This document shows, piece after piece, positions 1-7,175 of a DNA stretch of 7,775 nt. The notes below the pieces were generated by a model. That model saw only the letters and a program-made list of their open reading frames with translations. It had not been told where the DNA came from and did no database searches. This DNA comes from Porticoccaceae bacterium (GTDB taxonomy: Bacteria > Pseudomonadota > Gammaproteobacteria > Pseudomonadales > Porticoccaceae): the NCBI GenBank assembly GCA_002701765.1, contig NZXB01000068.1:8882-16656 (forward strand), written 5' to 3'. Within the stretch, counting starts at the first letter, position 1, and the number at the start of each line of letters is the position of its first letter. The position numbers and the translations under genes are program-made.

Positions 1-1823
1 CGCATTAGAGGATCTTCCAGTGACAAATAAAATCGAGATACACCCGGGTCTCCCTGCCGACCACAACGCCCTCGCAATTGATTGTCGATACGACGCGACT
101 CATGACGCTCAGTAGCTATGATGTGCAAACCCCCAGCCGATATGACTGCTCGTTGACGCTCTGTCCATGCCTCGCGACAAGCTTTAACCTCTTCAGGTGA
201 TCCATCTTTCAAAGCTTTTAATTCAACCTCTAGGTTGCCACCCAACACAATATCGGTCCCACGGCCTGCCATATTGGTTGCGATAGTCACGGAGCCTGAA
301 CGACCAGCATTAACAATAATGCTCGCCTCGCGTTCATGCTGCTTGGCATTTAAAACATTGTGCTTAATACCCTCTTTGCGGAGCATTGCAGACAATAACT
401 CTGATGTCTCTACAGAAGCAGTACCTACTAGCACCGGTGCTCCTTTGCTGACGGTACTTCTAATATCATCAATCACTGCCTCAAATTTTTCCTTTTGGGT
501 CAAAAATATTAGATCATTCAAGTCTGTCCTGTTGACAGTAACATTAGTTGGTATGACAACCACATCCAGCCCATAAATCTGTTTAAATTCGAAAGCTTCA
601 GTGTCTGCAGTACCAGTCATGCCCGCCAATTTCTCATATAACCTAAAATAGTTTTGGAAAGTCGTAGAAGCAAGTGTTTGGCTCTCCTGTTGAATAACCA
701 AGTCTTCTTTTGCTTCGATAGCCTGGTGGAGTCCTTCAGATAATCTTCTCCCCGGCATCGTTCTTCCGGTATGTTCATCGATTAAGACAACCTGTCCATC
801 TTGCACAATATATTCAACGTCTGCGTTAAATAAGTAATGTGCCCGCAGCGCTGAGGATACGTGATGCAATAGCCCTAAATTAGATGCTTGATAGAGACTA
901 TCTTCCTCACTGAGTAACTTGGCTTTTACCAAAGCGGCTTCTACATTTAAATGACCGTCCTCTGTGAGCTCGACATGACGAAGCTTCTCATCAACCACAA
1001 AATCCCCCAATCCCGAATCTCCAACCATGACTAGATCTCGGATTAAACTATTTATGGTTTTATATAATTTCGAGCTGTCCTGTGCTGCGCCTGAAATAAT
1101 CAGTGGGGTGCGTGCTTCGTCGATTAAAATAGAATCAACTTCATCCACGATTGCAAAATGAGAAGAACGTTGGGTTTTTTCTTCTAACCGCAGACACATA
1201 TTATCGCGCAAATAGTCAAAACCAAATTCATTGTTGGTACCATAAGTAACGTCTGCGCTATATGCCTGCTGTCTTGAGCACGACTGGAGTTTATTTCCGC
1301 CATCAAGTCCGATAAAAAAAGAATTAGGTTGGTCAGACGCTTGGAAGGATTGCACAACCCCCAGTGATAGGCCAAGTCCTGTATATAAAGGCTCCATCCA
1401 TTCCGCATCTCGCTTAGCTAGGTAATCATTGACCGTAACAATATGGACGCCTTTGCCAGGAATTGCATTTAGATACGCCGCAAGAGTTGCAACTAGTGTT
1501 TTACCCTCTCCAGTGCGCATCTCGGCAATTCGCCCCTCATGCAGCGTTATACCTCCAATCAATTGAACATCGAAATGCCTCATACCAAGCGAGCGTGTCG
1601 CGACTTCTCGGACATTGGCAAAAGCCTCCGGTAAAAGTTGTTCAAGGCTTTCTCCATTCCGATATCTTGCTCGAAAATGTTGGGTCTTTTCGCCTAACTC
1701 AAGATCATTCAAGCCTTGGAAGTCCTTTTCATGACTATTTATGGTTTCGACGATCTTATTTATTCTGCGGAGTTCACGCGAATTTTTACTCCCCAAAACT
1801 TTTTTCAGCAAATTAAAAAACAT
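1..1823 (-). CDS. secA: SecA preprotein translocase ATPase, N-terminal ~607 residues (3' end outside window)
   Basis: SecA is the ATPase motor that pushes unfolded preproteins through the SecYEG channel at the inner membrane. The frame is open from the ATG at 1823 to the window edge, giving 607 whole codons of a protein usually near 900 residues; the C-terminal wing, scaffold and zinc-binding tail are outside. The N-terminus [12 protein letters not shown] aligns directly with known SecA starts. Walker A is MRTGEGKT at 102-109, with the lysine at 108 as in E. coli. [10 protein letters not shown] follows, then [15 protein letters not shown], then Walker [16 protein letters not shown] with DE at 227-228. 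[50 protein letters not shown] and [10 protein letters not shown] complete NBD1, the preprotein-binding domain and NBD2. Two oddities: about 18 extra residues lie near 165-182, and Cys587 stands in the RGR-x-GRQGD motif where Ser or Ala is usual. No Shine-Dalgarno is seen before the ATG, and an in-frame stop lies upstream, so the start is well constrained. Confidence 0.97.
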   Translation of the reverse strand, partial: MFFNLLKKVLGSKNSRELRRINKIVETINSHEKDFQGLNDLELGEKTQHFRARYRNGESLEQLLPEAFANVREVATRSLGMRHFDVQLIGGITLHEGRIAEMRTGEGKTLVATLAAYLNAIPGKGVHIVTVNDYLAKRDAEWMEPLYTGLGLSLGVVQSFQASDQPNSFFIGLDGGNKLQSCSRQQAYSADVTYGTNNEFGFDYLRDNMCLRLEEKTQRSSHFAIVDEVDSILIDEARTPLIISGAAQDSSKLYKTINSLIRDLVMVGDSGLGDFVVDEKLRHVELTEDGHLNVEAALVKAKLLSEEDSLYQASNLGLLHHVSSALRAHYLFNADVEYIVQDGQVVLIDEHTGRTMPGRRLSEGLHQAIEAKEDLVIQQESQTLASTTFQNYFRLYEKLAGMTGTADTEAFEFKQIYGLDVVVIPTNVTVNRTDLNDLIFLTQKEKFEAVIDDIRSTVSKGAPVLVGTASVETSELLSAMLRKEGIKHNVLNAKQHEREASIIVNAGRSGSVTIATNMAGRGTDIVLGGNLEVELKALKDGSPEEVKACREAWTERQRAVISAGGLHIIATERHESRRIDNQLRGRCGRQGDPGVSRFYLSLEDPLM

Positions 1824-1843
1824 TAGAATGATTCGGAAGACAT
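1823..1843 (-). other. Six-codon mini-ORF overlapping the secA start
   Basis: Just before secA, in another frame, an ATG at 1843-1841 begins a six-codon frame (MSSESF). Its TAA shares one base with the secA ATG (TAATG). The two ATGs sit in similar contexts, CTAATGT, exactly 20 bases apart. No clear Shine-Dalgarno precedes either. A reinitiation or coupling role for secA translation is inference only; a short chance ORF in an AT-rich leader is the simpler reading. Confidence 0.2.
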
Positions 1844-1874
1844 TAGTAAATGAGAATTAGGTATGCTCGTTTGA

Positions 1875-1888
1875 TAGCATTAATGCTA
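1875..1888. repeat. 14-bp perfect palindrome in the secA leader
   Basis: TAGCATTAATGCTA reads identically on both strands. It lies 6 bases past the M23 stop codon and about 50 bases upstream of the secA start. As RNA it could fold only into a short, AT-rich stem, and no T-run follows, so it does not look like a terminator. A dimeric repressor site is possible but I recognise no known consensus. Confidence 0.5.
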
Positions 1889-1894
1889 AGATAT

Positions 1895-2836
1895 TTAGTT
1901 GACAGTTCGCCTAATATAGGTTGCAGGATTAACGGTACGTCCGTCTTTGTATACCTCAAAATGGACATGCGGACCGGTTGAACGACCCGTATTTCCCATG
2001 CTTGCAATAACATCACCTCGCTTAACAAGCATCCCCACCTTTGCCAAATTTTCTCTATTATGAGCATATCGCGTTAGATAACCATCACTGTGGTTAATTT
2101 CAATCATCTTACCATACCCTTTTTTGGTTCCAGACCAAACAACCACGCCTGAAGCAACAGCTATAATATCCGATCCCTCGCGTCCAGCGAAATCTACTCC
2201 ATTGTGCCAACTCTTCCGACCGTGGAACGGATCCGTCCGCATACCGTATTCGGACGATAACCATCCCTTAACGATAGGCCGTCCAGCGACCACACTTTCA
2301 GTTCTAAGTCGATTATCAGACATCATCGATTGCAACACAGATAACTGCGCTTCTCTATCGCCCAAATTATTTTCAAGAGATTCGAAAATCAGCTCTATCT
2401 CCTCTTGAGGCGATATAGGATCTGACAGCTCAGACATCATTGTCTTTTCCGGCCCCCCTAGACCAGCCGACGCAGAGAAATCGAATTCTCCCCCCTTTAG
2501 ATTTGCGATCTGTGTTAGTTGCTCGCCGAGCGCATCCAGTCTCACCAATCTGGAACGCATCTGTGCCAGTTTAATAGTCATAGCTGATAACGTTTGTTCA
2601 ACTTCCTCTCGACCGACCGCAACATTATCGCTTTGCAATCTTATTTGTTCTTGAATCTCTCCGGCTGTGTTTTCAAAAACCACTTGCCAGTGAAAATCTG
2701 AAATCTTATAGCCAAAGAAAGCTCCAAAACCAACAGATAAAATCAGTAACCCCGATAATAGTAGAGTTGTCATCCAACCGGTGAAGCTGATCGAGCGATT
2801 GTTACTGGTGGAACTTGAAAGCAAAATTATTTTCAA
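1895..2836 (-). CDS. Membrane-anchored M23 (LytM-type) metallopeptidase
   Basis: A probable peptidoglycan endopeptidase of 313 residues, anchored in the inner membrane with its catalytic domain in the periplasm. A short N-terminal segment is followed by one hydrophobic helix (about 22-43), a coiled-coil-like region (about 58-113), an acidic linker, and an M23 domain (about 188-308). The domain keeps the full metal and catalytic set: HNGVD (His211, Asp215), YAH (His259) and HVHFE (His290, His292). It therefore looks enzymatically competent, unlike the degenerate LytM domains of E. coli EnvC and NlpD, which activate amidases instead. The start is TTG, chosen because GAAGGA lies 7 bases upstream and the next ATG would fall inside the membrane helix. 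It begins 23 bases after the lpxC stop, so co-transcription is likely. M23 genes just before secA are familiar in Pseudomonas-like genomes. The exact substrate bond cannot be told from sequence. Confidence 0.92.
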   Translation of the reverse strand: MKIILLSSSTSNNRSISFTGWMTTLLLSGLLILSVGFGAFFGYKISDFHWQVVFENTAGEIQEQIRLQSDNVAVGREEVEQTLSAMTIKLAQMRSRLVRLDALGEQLTQIANLKGGEFDFSASAGLGGPEKTMMSELSDPISPQEEIELIFESLENNLGDREAQLSVLQSMMSDNRLRTESVVAGRPIVKGWLSSEYGMRTDPFHGRKSWHNGVDFAGREGSDIIAVASGVVVWSGTKKGYGKMIEINHSDGYLTRYAHNRENLAKVGMLVKRGDVIASMGNTGRSTGPHVHFEVYKDGRTVNPATYIRRTVN

Positions 2837-2843
2837 AGAGCTG

Positions 2844-2849
2844 TCCTTC
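2844..2849 (-). promoter_or_regulatory. Ribosome-binding site fixing the TTG start of the M23 gene
   Basis: GAAGGA sits 7 bases before the TTG at 2836-2834. The strength and spacing of this site support the non-ATG start. Confidence 0.7.
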
Positions 2850-2859
2850 GCTTTTCCGC

Positions 2860-3765
2860 TTAGTCTAACAAACTATAGTTAATGGGGACAGCGTCAGGAT
2901 TATTTTCAAAGGTGACATACTCCCATGCATCCTTTCGCGCAATTAATTCTCGTAAAGATGCATTATTAATCCCATGCCCAGATTTATATGCGTCAAACTG
3001 ACAAATTAAGCTATTACCAAGCAGATACAAATCGCCTATTGCATCCAGAATCTTATGCTTAACAAACTCATCGTGGTACCTCAGCCCGCCCTCGTTCAAT
3101 ATTTCATCTTTGTCAACCACAATTGCGTTACTCAGACTGCCTCCCCGAACGAGCCCCATAGATTTTAGATAGTCGTATTCATGCATAAATCCGAAAGTAC
3201 GCGCTCTACTGACATCCCTAACAAATACGTCAGTCGAAAAATCCACACTCGCACTTGTTGCTTGGCTCTTAAACACAGGATGATCATAATCAATATCAAA
3301 GTTTAATTTAAATCCATTAAAAGGCATAAAAGTAACGGTCTTTCCGTCTTTTTCAAATGTGACGTCCTTTTTGACTCGAACGAATTTTTTAGCTCCTTTC
3401 TGTTCACGCAATCCTGCACATTGCAATAAAAATACAAATGGTGCTGCACTACCATCCATTATCGGGATTTCAGGAGCCGATACGTCGATGCGAGCATTAT
3501 CCACGCCTAGACCTGCAAGCGCGGCTAATAAATGCTCAACTGTGGAGACTCTAACATCTCCCTTGACTAGGGTGGTTGAAAGTTGGGTCTCTCCGACATT
3601 CTCAGCACGAGCTTCTATCTCAACGACGGGATGTAAGTCAGTGCGACGGAATACAATGCCCGTGTCGTTATCGGCTGGGTGCAGGGCGAGGTAAACCTTT
3701 TGACCCGAATGAAGCCCGACGCCCGATGCACGAATCATATTTTTTAAAGTTCTTTGCTTAATCAT
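2860..3765 (-). CDS. lpxC: UDP-3-O-acyl-N-acetylglucosamine deacetylase LpxC
   Basis: LpxC is the zinc-dependent cytoplasmic deacetylase for the committed step of lipid A synthesis. The protein is 301 residues against 305 in E. coli. Its start MIKQRTLKN matches the family, so I use the ATG at 3765 rather than an in-frame TTG five codons upstream. Zinc ligands and catalytic residues are all present: Glu77-His78 in STVEHL, His237 and Asp241 in [11 protein letters not shown], and His264 in [19 protein letters not shown] (98-110) and SRARTFGFM (186-194) are further family blocks. The C-terminus ends INYSLLD and lacks the alanine/leucine-rich AVLA tail that FtsH recognises in E. coli, so turnover may be controlled differently here. 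The ATG has no convincing Shine-Dalgarno. The gene follows ftsZ by 115 bases and may have its own promoter in that gap. Confidence 0.97.
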   Translation of the reverse strand: MIKQRTLKNMIRASGVGLHSGQKVYLALHPADNDTGIVFRRTDLHPVVEIEARAENVGETQLSTTLVKGDVRVSTVEHLLAALAGLGVDNARIDVSAPEIPIMDGSAAPFVFLLQCAGLREQKGAKKFVRVKKDVTFEKDGKTVTFMPFNGFKLNFDIDYDHPVFKSQATSASVDFSTDVFVRDVSRARTFGFMHEYDYLKSMGLVRGGSLSNAIVVDKDEILNEGGLRYHDEFVKHKILDAIGDLYLLGNSLICQFDAYKSGHGINNASLRELIARKDAWEYVTFENNPDAVPINYSLLD

Positions 3766-3794
3766 CAATATTTTGGCCAAAGCAAAAGCAATCG

Positions 3795-3823
3795 AGTCTA
3801 TCAGACATACCTTCGGTCGCCAA
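3795..3823 (-). promoter_or_regulatory. Candidate sigma-70 promoter for lpxC
   Basis: On the minus strand TTGGCG (3823-3818) is followed after exactly 17 bases by TAGACT (3800-3795). Each box matches 4 of 6 consensus bases, and TGA directly before the -10 gives an extended -10 element. A start near 3788 would leave a leader of about 20-25 bases before the lpxC ATG. The match is moderate and unproven. In E. coli lpxC also has promoter activity close upstream. Confidence 0.4.
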
Positions 3824-3828
3824 GGTAT
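3807..3828 (-). repeat. Inverted repeat (7-bp arms) between ftsZ and lpxC
   Basis: Arms ATACCTT and AAGGTAT pair perfectly around an 8-base loop (GGCGACCG on the minus strand). Two more G-C pairs are possible inside with a one-base bulge. No T-run follows, so an intrinsic terminator is unlikely. The arm and loop overlap the candidate lpxC -35 box, and the loop can also pair with an upstream GTCGCCA, giving an alternative fold. Confidence 0.55.
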
Positions 3829-3853
3829 TTGGTATAAATGACGCTGGCGACAA
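3818..3853 (-). repeat. Second inverted repeat GTCGCCA/TGGCGAC, mutually exclusive with the first
   Basis: GTCGCCA (about 3853-3847 read on the minus strand) is the exact reverse complement of TGGCGAC (about 3823-3817), with roughly 22 bases between. The downstream arm occupies the loop of the 3807-3828 hairpin, so both stems cannot form together in one transcript. No T-run follows either stem. Confidence 0.45.
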
Positions 3854-3880
3854 GGAGCTAATTTTAGAAGATACTAAGTG

Positions 3881-5050
3881 CTAATCCGCCTGTTTCCTCA
3901 AGAAAGCAGGGACATCTAAAAAGTCATGCTCTGGAGCTGCGGTTGCATCAACTTGCTGCGCTAATTGTCCCATTCTTGCGGTGGTGGGTCGACGCTTAAC
4001 TGCTGGCTCATTGCCCAAACTATCATAATCTGGCCTTCCATCTATTGGCTTAAAATCATGTGAAACAAGACCACGAGGACCTGTCTTCGCCGCTGGGAAT
4101 TCCAGACCAGTTGCAACCACAGTTACCCGCAACTGGTCCGAAGCTTCTGCGTCAAAAACACTACCCACAATGATAGTTGCATTCTCATCAGAAAACGATC
4201 TGACCGTATTCCCAACTTCCTCAAATTCACCCAATGTTAGGTCATAACCACTTGTAATGTTGACCAAGATACCCTTAGCACCTTGAAGATTGACGTCTTC
4301 AAGAAGTGGACATTTAATTGCACCTTCGGCCGCTGCAGTAGCTCGATCAGCACCACTTCCTTCACCTGTTCCCATCATCGCCATGCCCATTTCAGCCATT
4401 ACTGTCCTAACATCAGCAAAATCCACGTTAATCAGCCCATCCAGTAGGATCAAGTCTGTGATTCCCTGAACCGCTCCATAGAGCACATCGTTTGCTCTCT
4501 CGAATGCGCCAATTACTGTCATATCTTTTCCAAGCACCTGTAATAACCTTTCGTTTGGCACAATAATTAGAGAATCAACATGATCTTTCAACTTGGAAAT
4601 GCCTTCGTCAGCCACTGCCATGCGTTTTGCCCCTTCAAACGAGAAAGGTCTTGTAACCACTCCGACTGTGAGGATACCCATCTGTTTCGCTACCTCAGCA
4701 ATTACTGGTGCACCTCCAGTTCCTGTTCCACCACCCATACCAGCAGTTATGAAAACCATATCTGCCCCCTCTAAAGCCTGAGAAATTCGATCTTTGTCCT
4801 CCACAGCCGCCTGCCGACCGACTTCTGGATTAGCGCCAGCACCCAAACCTTTTGTGAGGTTTTCACCAATTTGGAGAATAGTAGCGTCCTCCAGTCCACT
4901 AAGCGATTGAGCATCAGTATTGGCACAAATAAAATCTACACCATCAATACTACTTTGCATCATATGACGAACGGCGTTCCCACCACCTCCACCTACTCCA
5001 ACCACTTTAATATCTGCGTTTTTCGGTATGGTATCTACTAGTTCAAACAT
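3881..5050 (-). CDS. ftsZ: Cell division protein FtsZ
   Basis: FtsZ is the tubulin-like GTPase that polymerises into the Z ring at midcell and recruits the divisome. The protein is 389 residues, close to the 383 of E. coli. It has the N-terminal [15 protein letters not shown] nucleotide loop (16-30), the tubulin signature GGGTGTG (106-112), TRPFSFEG (133-140), and the T7 synergy loop NVDFAD (208-213), whose aspartates complete GTP hydrolysis in the neighbouring subunit. A variable linker of roughly 317-375 leads to the C-terminal peptide [13 protein letters not shown], the docking site for FtsA and ZipA. I chose the ATG at 5050 because [20 protein letters not shown] is the family start and AAGGGG lies 6 bases upstream. 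The in-frame ATGs farther up fall in the end of ftsA. It sits 55 bases after ftsA and is probably co-transcribed with it. Confidence 0.98.
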   Translation of the reverse strand: MFELVDTIPKNADIKVVGVGGGGGNAVRHMMQSSIDGVDFICANTDAQSLSGLEDATILQIGENLTKGLGAGANPEVGRQAAVEDKDRISQALEGADMVFITAGMGGGTGTGGAPVIAEVAKQMGILTVGVVTRPFSFEGAKRMAVADEGISKLKDHVDSLIIVPNERLLQVLGKDMTVIGAFERANDVLYGAVQGITDLILLDGLINVDFADVRTVMAEMGMAMMGTGEGSGADRATAAAEGAIKCPLLEDVNLQGAKGILVNITSGYDLTLGEFEEVGNTVRSFSDENATIIVGSVFDAEASDQLRVTVVATGLEFPAAKTGPRGLVSHDFKPIDGRPDYDSLGNEPAVKRRPTTARMGQLAQQVDATAAPEHDFLDVPAFLRKQAD

Positions 5051-5054
5051 AACT

Positions 5055-5062
5055 TTCCCCTT
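5055..5062 (-). promoter_or_regulatory. Ribosome-binding site of ftsZ
   Basis: AAGGGGAA precedes the ATG at 5050, with 6 bases between AAGGGG and the start. It fixes the ftsZ start over the longer in-frame options and is nearly identical to the site before ftsA. Confidence 0.65.
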
Positions 5063-5086
5063 TTGCGCCTTTAAAATTAAACGTTC

Positions 5087-5106
5087 AATCGTGCAAACAC
5101 ACGATT
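5087..5106 (-). repeat. Small hairpin at the ftsA stop codon
   Basis: Arms AATCGTG and CACGATT pair perfectly (7 bp) around the 6-base loop TGTTTG on the minus strand. The upstream arm starts on the last base of the ftsA TGA. The downstream flank is AT-rich (TTTAATTTT about ten bases on), but it is not a clean T-run, so this is at most a weak attenuator or an RNA-processing or stability element. Confidence 0.45.
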
Positions 5107-6341
5107 CAATCATCATCTCGAAAAAATTTTGTAATCATATTGAAAAATCCTTTATCCTGATTTTTCAAAAACCTTGTATCAGACATATGCTGCTGCTCAA
5201 GCGCTCCGAAATGAAGTAATCCAACTCCGGTCGAATAAATCGGGTTATTCACAATATCAGATAACCCGTTTACCTTTGCTGGCGATCCAACCCTTACTGG
5301 CAAATGAAAAATTTCCTCCGCAAGTTCAACCACTCCCTGCATTTTGGATGTGCCTCCCGTCAAAACAATACCTGCCGCCAGTTGTTCTTCAAATCCGCTA
5401 CGACGTAAATCCTCTAAAATCAATTTGAATAACTCCTCATATCGAGGCTCAACAACTTCTGCCAATGACTGTCTTGACATATCTCGCGGTTCTCGATCTC
5501 CGACACTTGGAACCTTTATAGTCTCTTCAGGTCGCGCTAGTTTTGCCAGCGCACAAGCATATTTGATTTTCAGCTCCTCAGCATGCGCCGTCGGCGTTCG
5601 CAGTAAAGTAGCTATATCATTGGTAACTTGATCACCCGCGATTGGAATTACACCGGTGTGATGAATGGCGCCCTCTTTGAAAACTGCTATATCTGAGGTG
5701 CCACCACCAATATCGATTAGAGCCACACCTAGATATTTTTCATCGTCAGTAAGCACTGCATAGCTTGAGGCCAACTGCTCCAAAATCATCTCCTCAACTT
5801 CGAGACCACAACGACGAATACATTTTTTTATGTTCTGCCCGGCATTTACTGCGCCAGTGACAAGATGAACTTTAGATTCCAATCGCACACCTGACATGCC
5901 CTGAGGTTTTTGTATTCCCTCTTGATCATCAATGATAAATTCTTTGGGTAGCACATGAAGAATCTCTTGATCAGCGGGAATCGCCACAGCCTTGGCGGCG
6001 TCAATTACCCTCTCTATATCAAGTGGTTGAACCTCTCGTTCCCGAATGGCGACAATACCATGGGAATTCATACTCCGAATATGGCTCCCAGCAATTCCCA
6101 CAAAAACAGAACTGATGGAACAACCAGCCATCAGCTCAGCCTCCTCTATAGCGCGCTGAATAGAATTCACTGTTGCCTCAATATTGACTACTACTCCCTT
6201 CTTTAATCCTGATGACGGATGCATACCAGTACCAATAATCTCAATGGCGCCAGCTGGGTTAATAACTCCCACAATTGCCACGACCTTCGAAGTGCCAATA
6301 TCTAATCCAACCAATATATTTTCATCATCTGAACTATCCAT
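5106..6341 (-). CDS. ftsA: Cell division protein FtsA
   Basis: FtsA is the actin-like ATP-binding protein that tethers FtsZ filaments to the inner membrane and helps recruit later divisome proteins. At 411 residues it is slightly shorter than E. coli FtsA (420). Visible motifs are the phosphate-1 loop VGLDIGTSKVVAIVG (11-25), the phosphate-2 block DIGGGTSDIAVF (210-221) and the adenosine motif VLTGGTSKMQG (326-336). The 1C subdomain, characteristic of FtsA, lies between the first two at roughly 85-165. The C-terminal segment GFFNMITKFFRDDD (398-411) is a plausible amphipathic membrane-targeting helix, joined by a polar linker. The ATG at 6341 follows the ftsQ stop by 12 bases, and AAGGGG overlapping that stop provides the ribosome-binding site, which points to coupled expression of ftsQ, ftsA and ftsZ. 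Confidence 0.98.
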   Translation of the reverse strand: MDSSDDENILVGLDIGTSKVVAIVGVINPAGAIEIIGTGMHPSSGLKKGVVVNIEATVNSIQRAIEEAELMAGCSISSVFVGIAGSHIRSMNSHGIVAIREREVQPLDIERVIDAAKAVAIPADQEILHVLPKEFIIDDQEGIQKPQGMSGVRLESKVHLVTGAVNAGQNIKKCIRRCGLEVEEMILEQLASSYAVLTDDEKYLGVALIDIGGGTSDIAVFKEGAIHHTGVIPIAGDQVTNDIATLLRTPTAHAEELKIKYACALAKLARPEETIKVPSVGDREPRDMSRQSLAEVVEPRYEELFKLILEDLRRSGFEEQLAAGIVLTGGTSKMQGVVELAEEIFHLPVRVGSPAKVNGLSDIVNNPIYSTGVGLLHFGALEQQHMSDTRFLKNQDKGFFNMITKFFRDDD

Positions 6342-6348
6342 AATTTCT

Positions 6349-6355
6349 TCCCCTT
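6349..6355 (-). promoter_or_regulatory. Ribosome-binding site of ftsA overlapping the ftsQ stop
   Basis: AAGGGGA begins inside the ftsQ TAA and ends 7 bases before the ftsA ATG. The overlap suggests that ribosomes ending ftsQ help start ftsA. Confidence 0.6.
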
Positions 6356-7175
6356 AAACAGGCCATTGCCCAAAACTAACCGTATGAATGCCTGAAACGG
6401 TTATAGTCTCTGATTCATCAAAAGACTCACTTTTCCAGCTGACCGCAAGACCATTGGGATATCGCAAATCTACGCGTCTAATTACTTGACGCCTGGTGCC
6501 AAGCCCAAAATCCCATGCCAAAGCAAATCGCCGCATCCTCTGTAATATTTGGTTTCGCCCGATGATCAATTCAAAACCTTCCGAGGTATATATGGACCAT
6601 AGTCCATCTGAATCGCAGATCAGACGCTCAATGGTTAAACCAGTGGGCGCGAGTTGAAGTGTTAAAGCTTGATACTGCCGCATCATTTTTTCTGAAGAAA
6701 CAAAAGGCGATTCCAACTCAGGTAAGCTTCTCAATGACCCAGCATATTCCATTTCCAATTTCTTACCTTGATAATTCAAAAACGCTTCCTTACCCCAACG
6801 AGCGATGGGAACCTCTTCGGACACATCAGCTAAGAGTGTGGACGGCCATTGCCGAGTAAGCTTTACCTGCCTAATCCAAGGATGTGCTTCGATTGTTAGC
6901 TTAATTTCGCTCAGATCAAGCGATAGAAACCCCCCTTGAATCTCGTCTGTCAAAAGACTAATTAACACCTGCTGATCGAGATAGCTAAACTTCCCGCTAA
7001 CCACAACATTGGTCAACGGCTTATCTATATTTCTGATCACCGCTCCCATCACCAAAACACCTGTAGTCAGGAACACAAGTAAGAGCATCTTTTTAACGGG
7101 CCTCATTAATTCCTGAACTTCTATATTGGCTGGGACCATTTTTCTTCTCGGCTGTTTGTGATTGCGTTTTGCCAT
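6354..7175 (-). CDS. ftsQ: Cell division protein FtsQ
   Basis: FtsQ is a bitopic inner-membrane divisome protein that links the cytoplasmic Z ring to FtsB and FtsL and to septal wall synthesis. The length, 273 residues, is close to 276 in E. coli. A basic cytoplasmic N-terminus is followed by one membrane helix (about 30-47, LLLVFLTTGVLVMGAVI). Next come a POTRA domain (about 54-122) beginning LTNVVVSGKFSYLDQQ and containing HPWIRQVKLTRQWPSTL, and the beta domain with EEVPIARWGKEAFLNYQGK (121-138) and RRVDLRYPNGLAVSWK (233-248). About 25 residues follow that last block and are not well conserved. The ATG directly abuts the ddlB stop (TAAATG). The only Shine-Dalgarno-like run is a GAGG about 12 bases upstream, so translation is probably coupled to ddlB. 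Confidence 0.95.
   Translation of the reverse strand: MAKRNHKQPRRKMVPANIEVQELMRPVKKMLLLVFLTTGVLVMGAVIRNIDKPLTNVVVSGKFSYLDQQVLISLLTDEIQGGFLSLDLSEIKLTIEAHPWIRQVKLTRQWPSTLLADVSEEVPIARWGKEAFLNYQGKKLEMEYAGSLRSLPELESPFVSSEKMMRQYQALTLQLAPTGLTIERLICDSDGLWSIYTSEGFELIIGRNQILQRMRRFALAWDFGLGTRRQVIRRVDLRYPNGLAVSWKSESFDESETITVSGIHTVSFGQWPV

Noticed and set aside
235..576. 113-codon plus-strand ORF
   Set aside because: Lies wholly antisense to conserved secA sequence, with no recognisable protein and no ribosome-binding site.
1184..1408. 74-codon minus-strand ORF inside secA in another frame
   Set aside because: Overlaps the conserved SecA NBD1 coding frame; the product has no family resemblance.
1463..1816. 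117-codon plus-strand ORF antisense to the secA start region
   Set aside because: Shadow of secA; no recognisable domain.
1863..1886. Seven-codon ORF MLSNEHT as a secA leader peptide
   Set aside because: No ribosome-binding site, no overlap with secA, and no SecM-like arrest motif; nothing distinguishes it from chance.
1899..1904. Consensus TTGACA on the plus strand
   Set aside because: No -10 box at 16-18 bases downstream, and it lies within the M23 coding end in antisense orientation with no gene to serve.
3359..3694. 111-codon plus-strand ORF antisense to lpxC
   Set aside because: Shadow of a strongly conserved gene; composition is what the antisense frame would give.
3766..3780. LpxC start at an upstream TTG (adds MAKIL)
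   Set aside because: LpxC proteins begin MIKQRTL, and no ribosome-binding site precedes the TTG.
3807..3828. Intrinsic terminator after ftsZ
   Set aside because: The stem is good but is not followed by a run of T on the minus strand.
5051..5116. 22-codon N-terminal extension of FtsZ starting inside ftsA
   Set aside because: The family start [10 protein letters not shown] with a good Shine-Dalgarno is at 5050; the extension is the out-of-frame end of ftsA plus the spacer.
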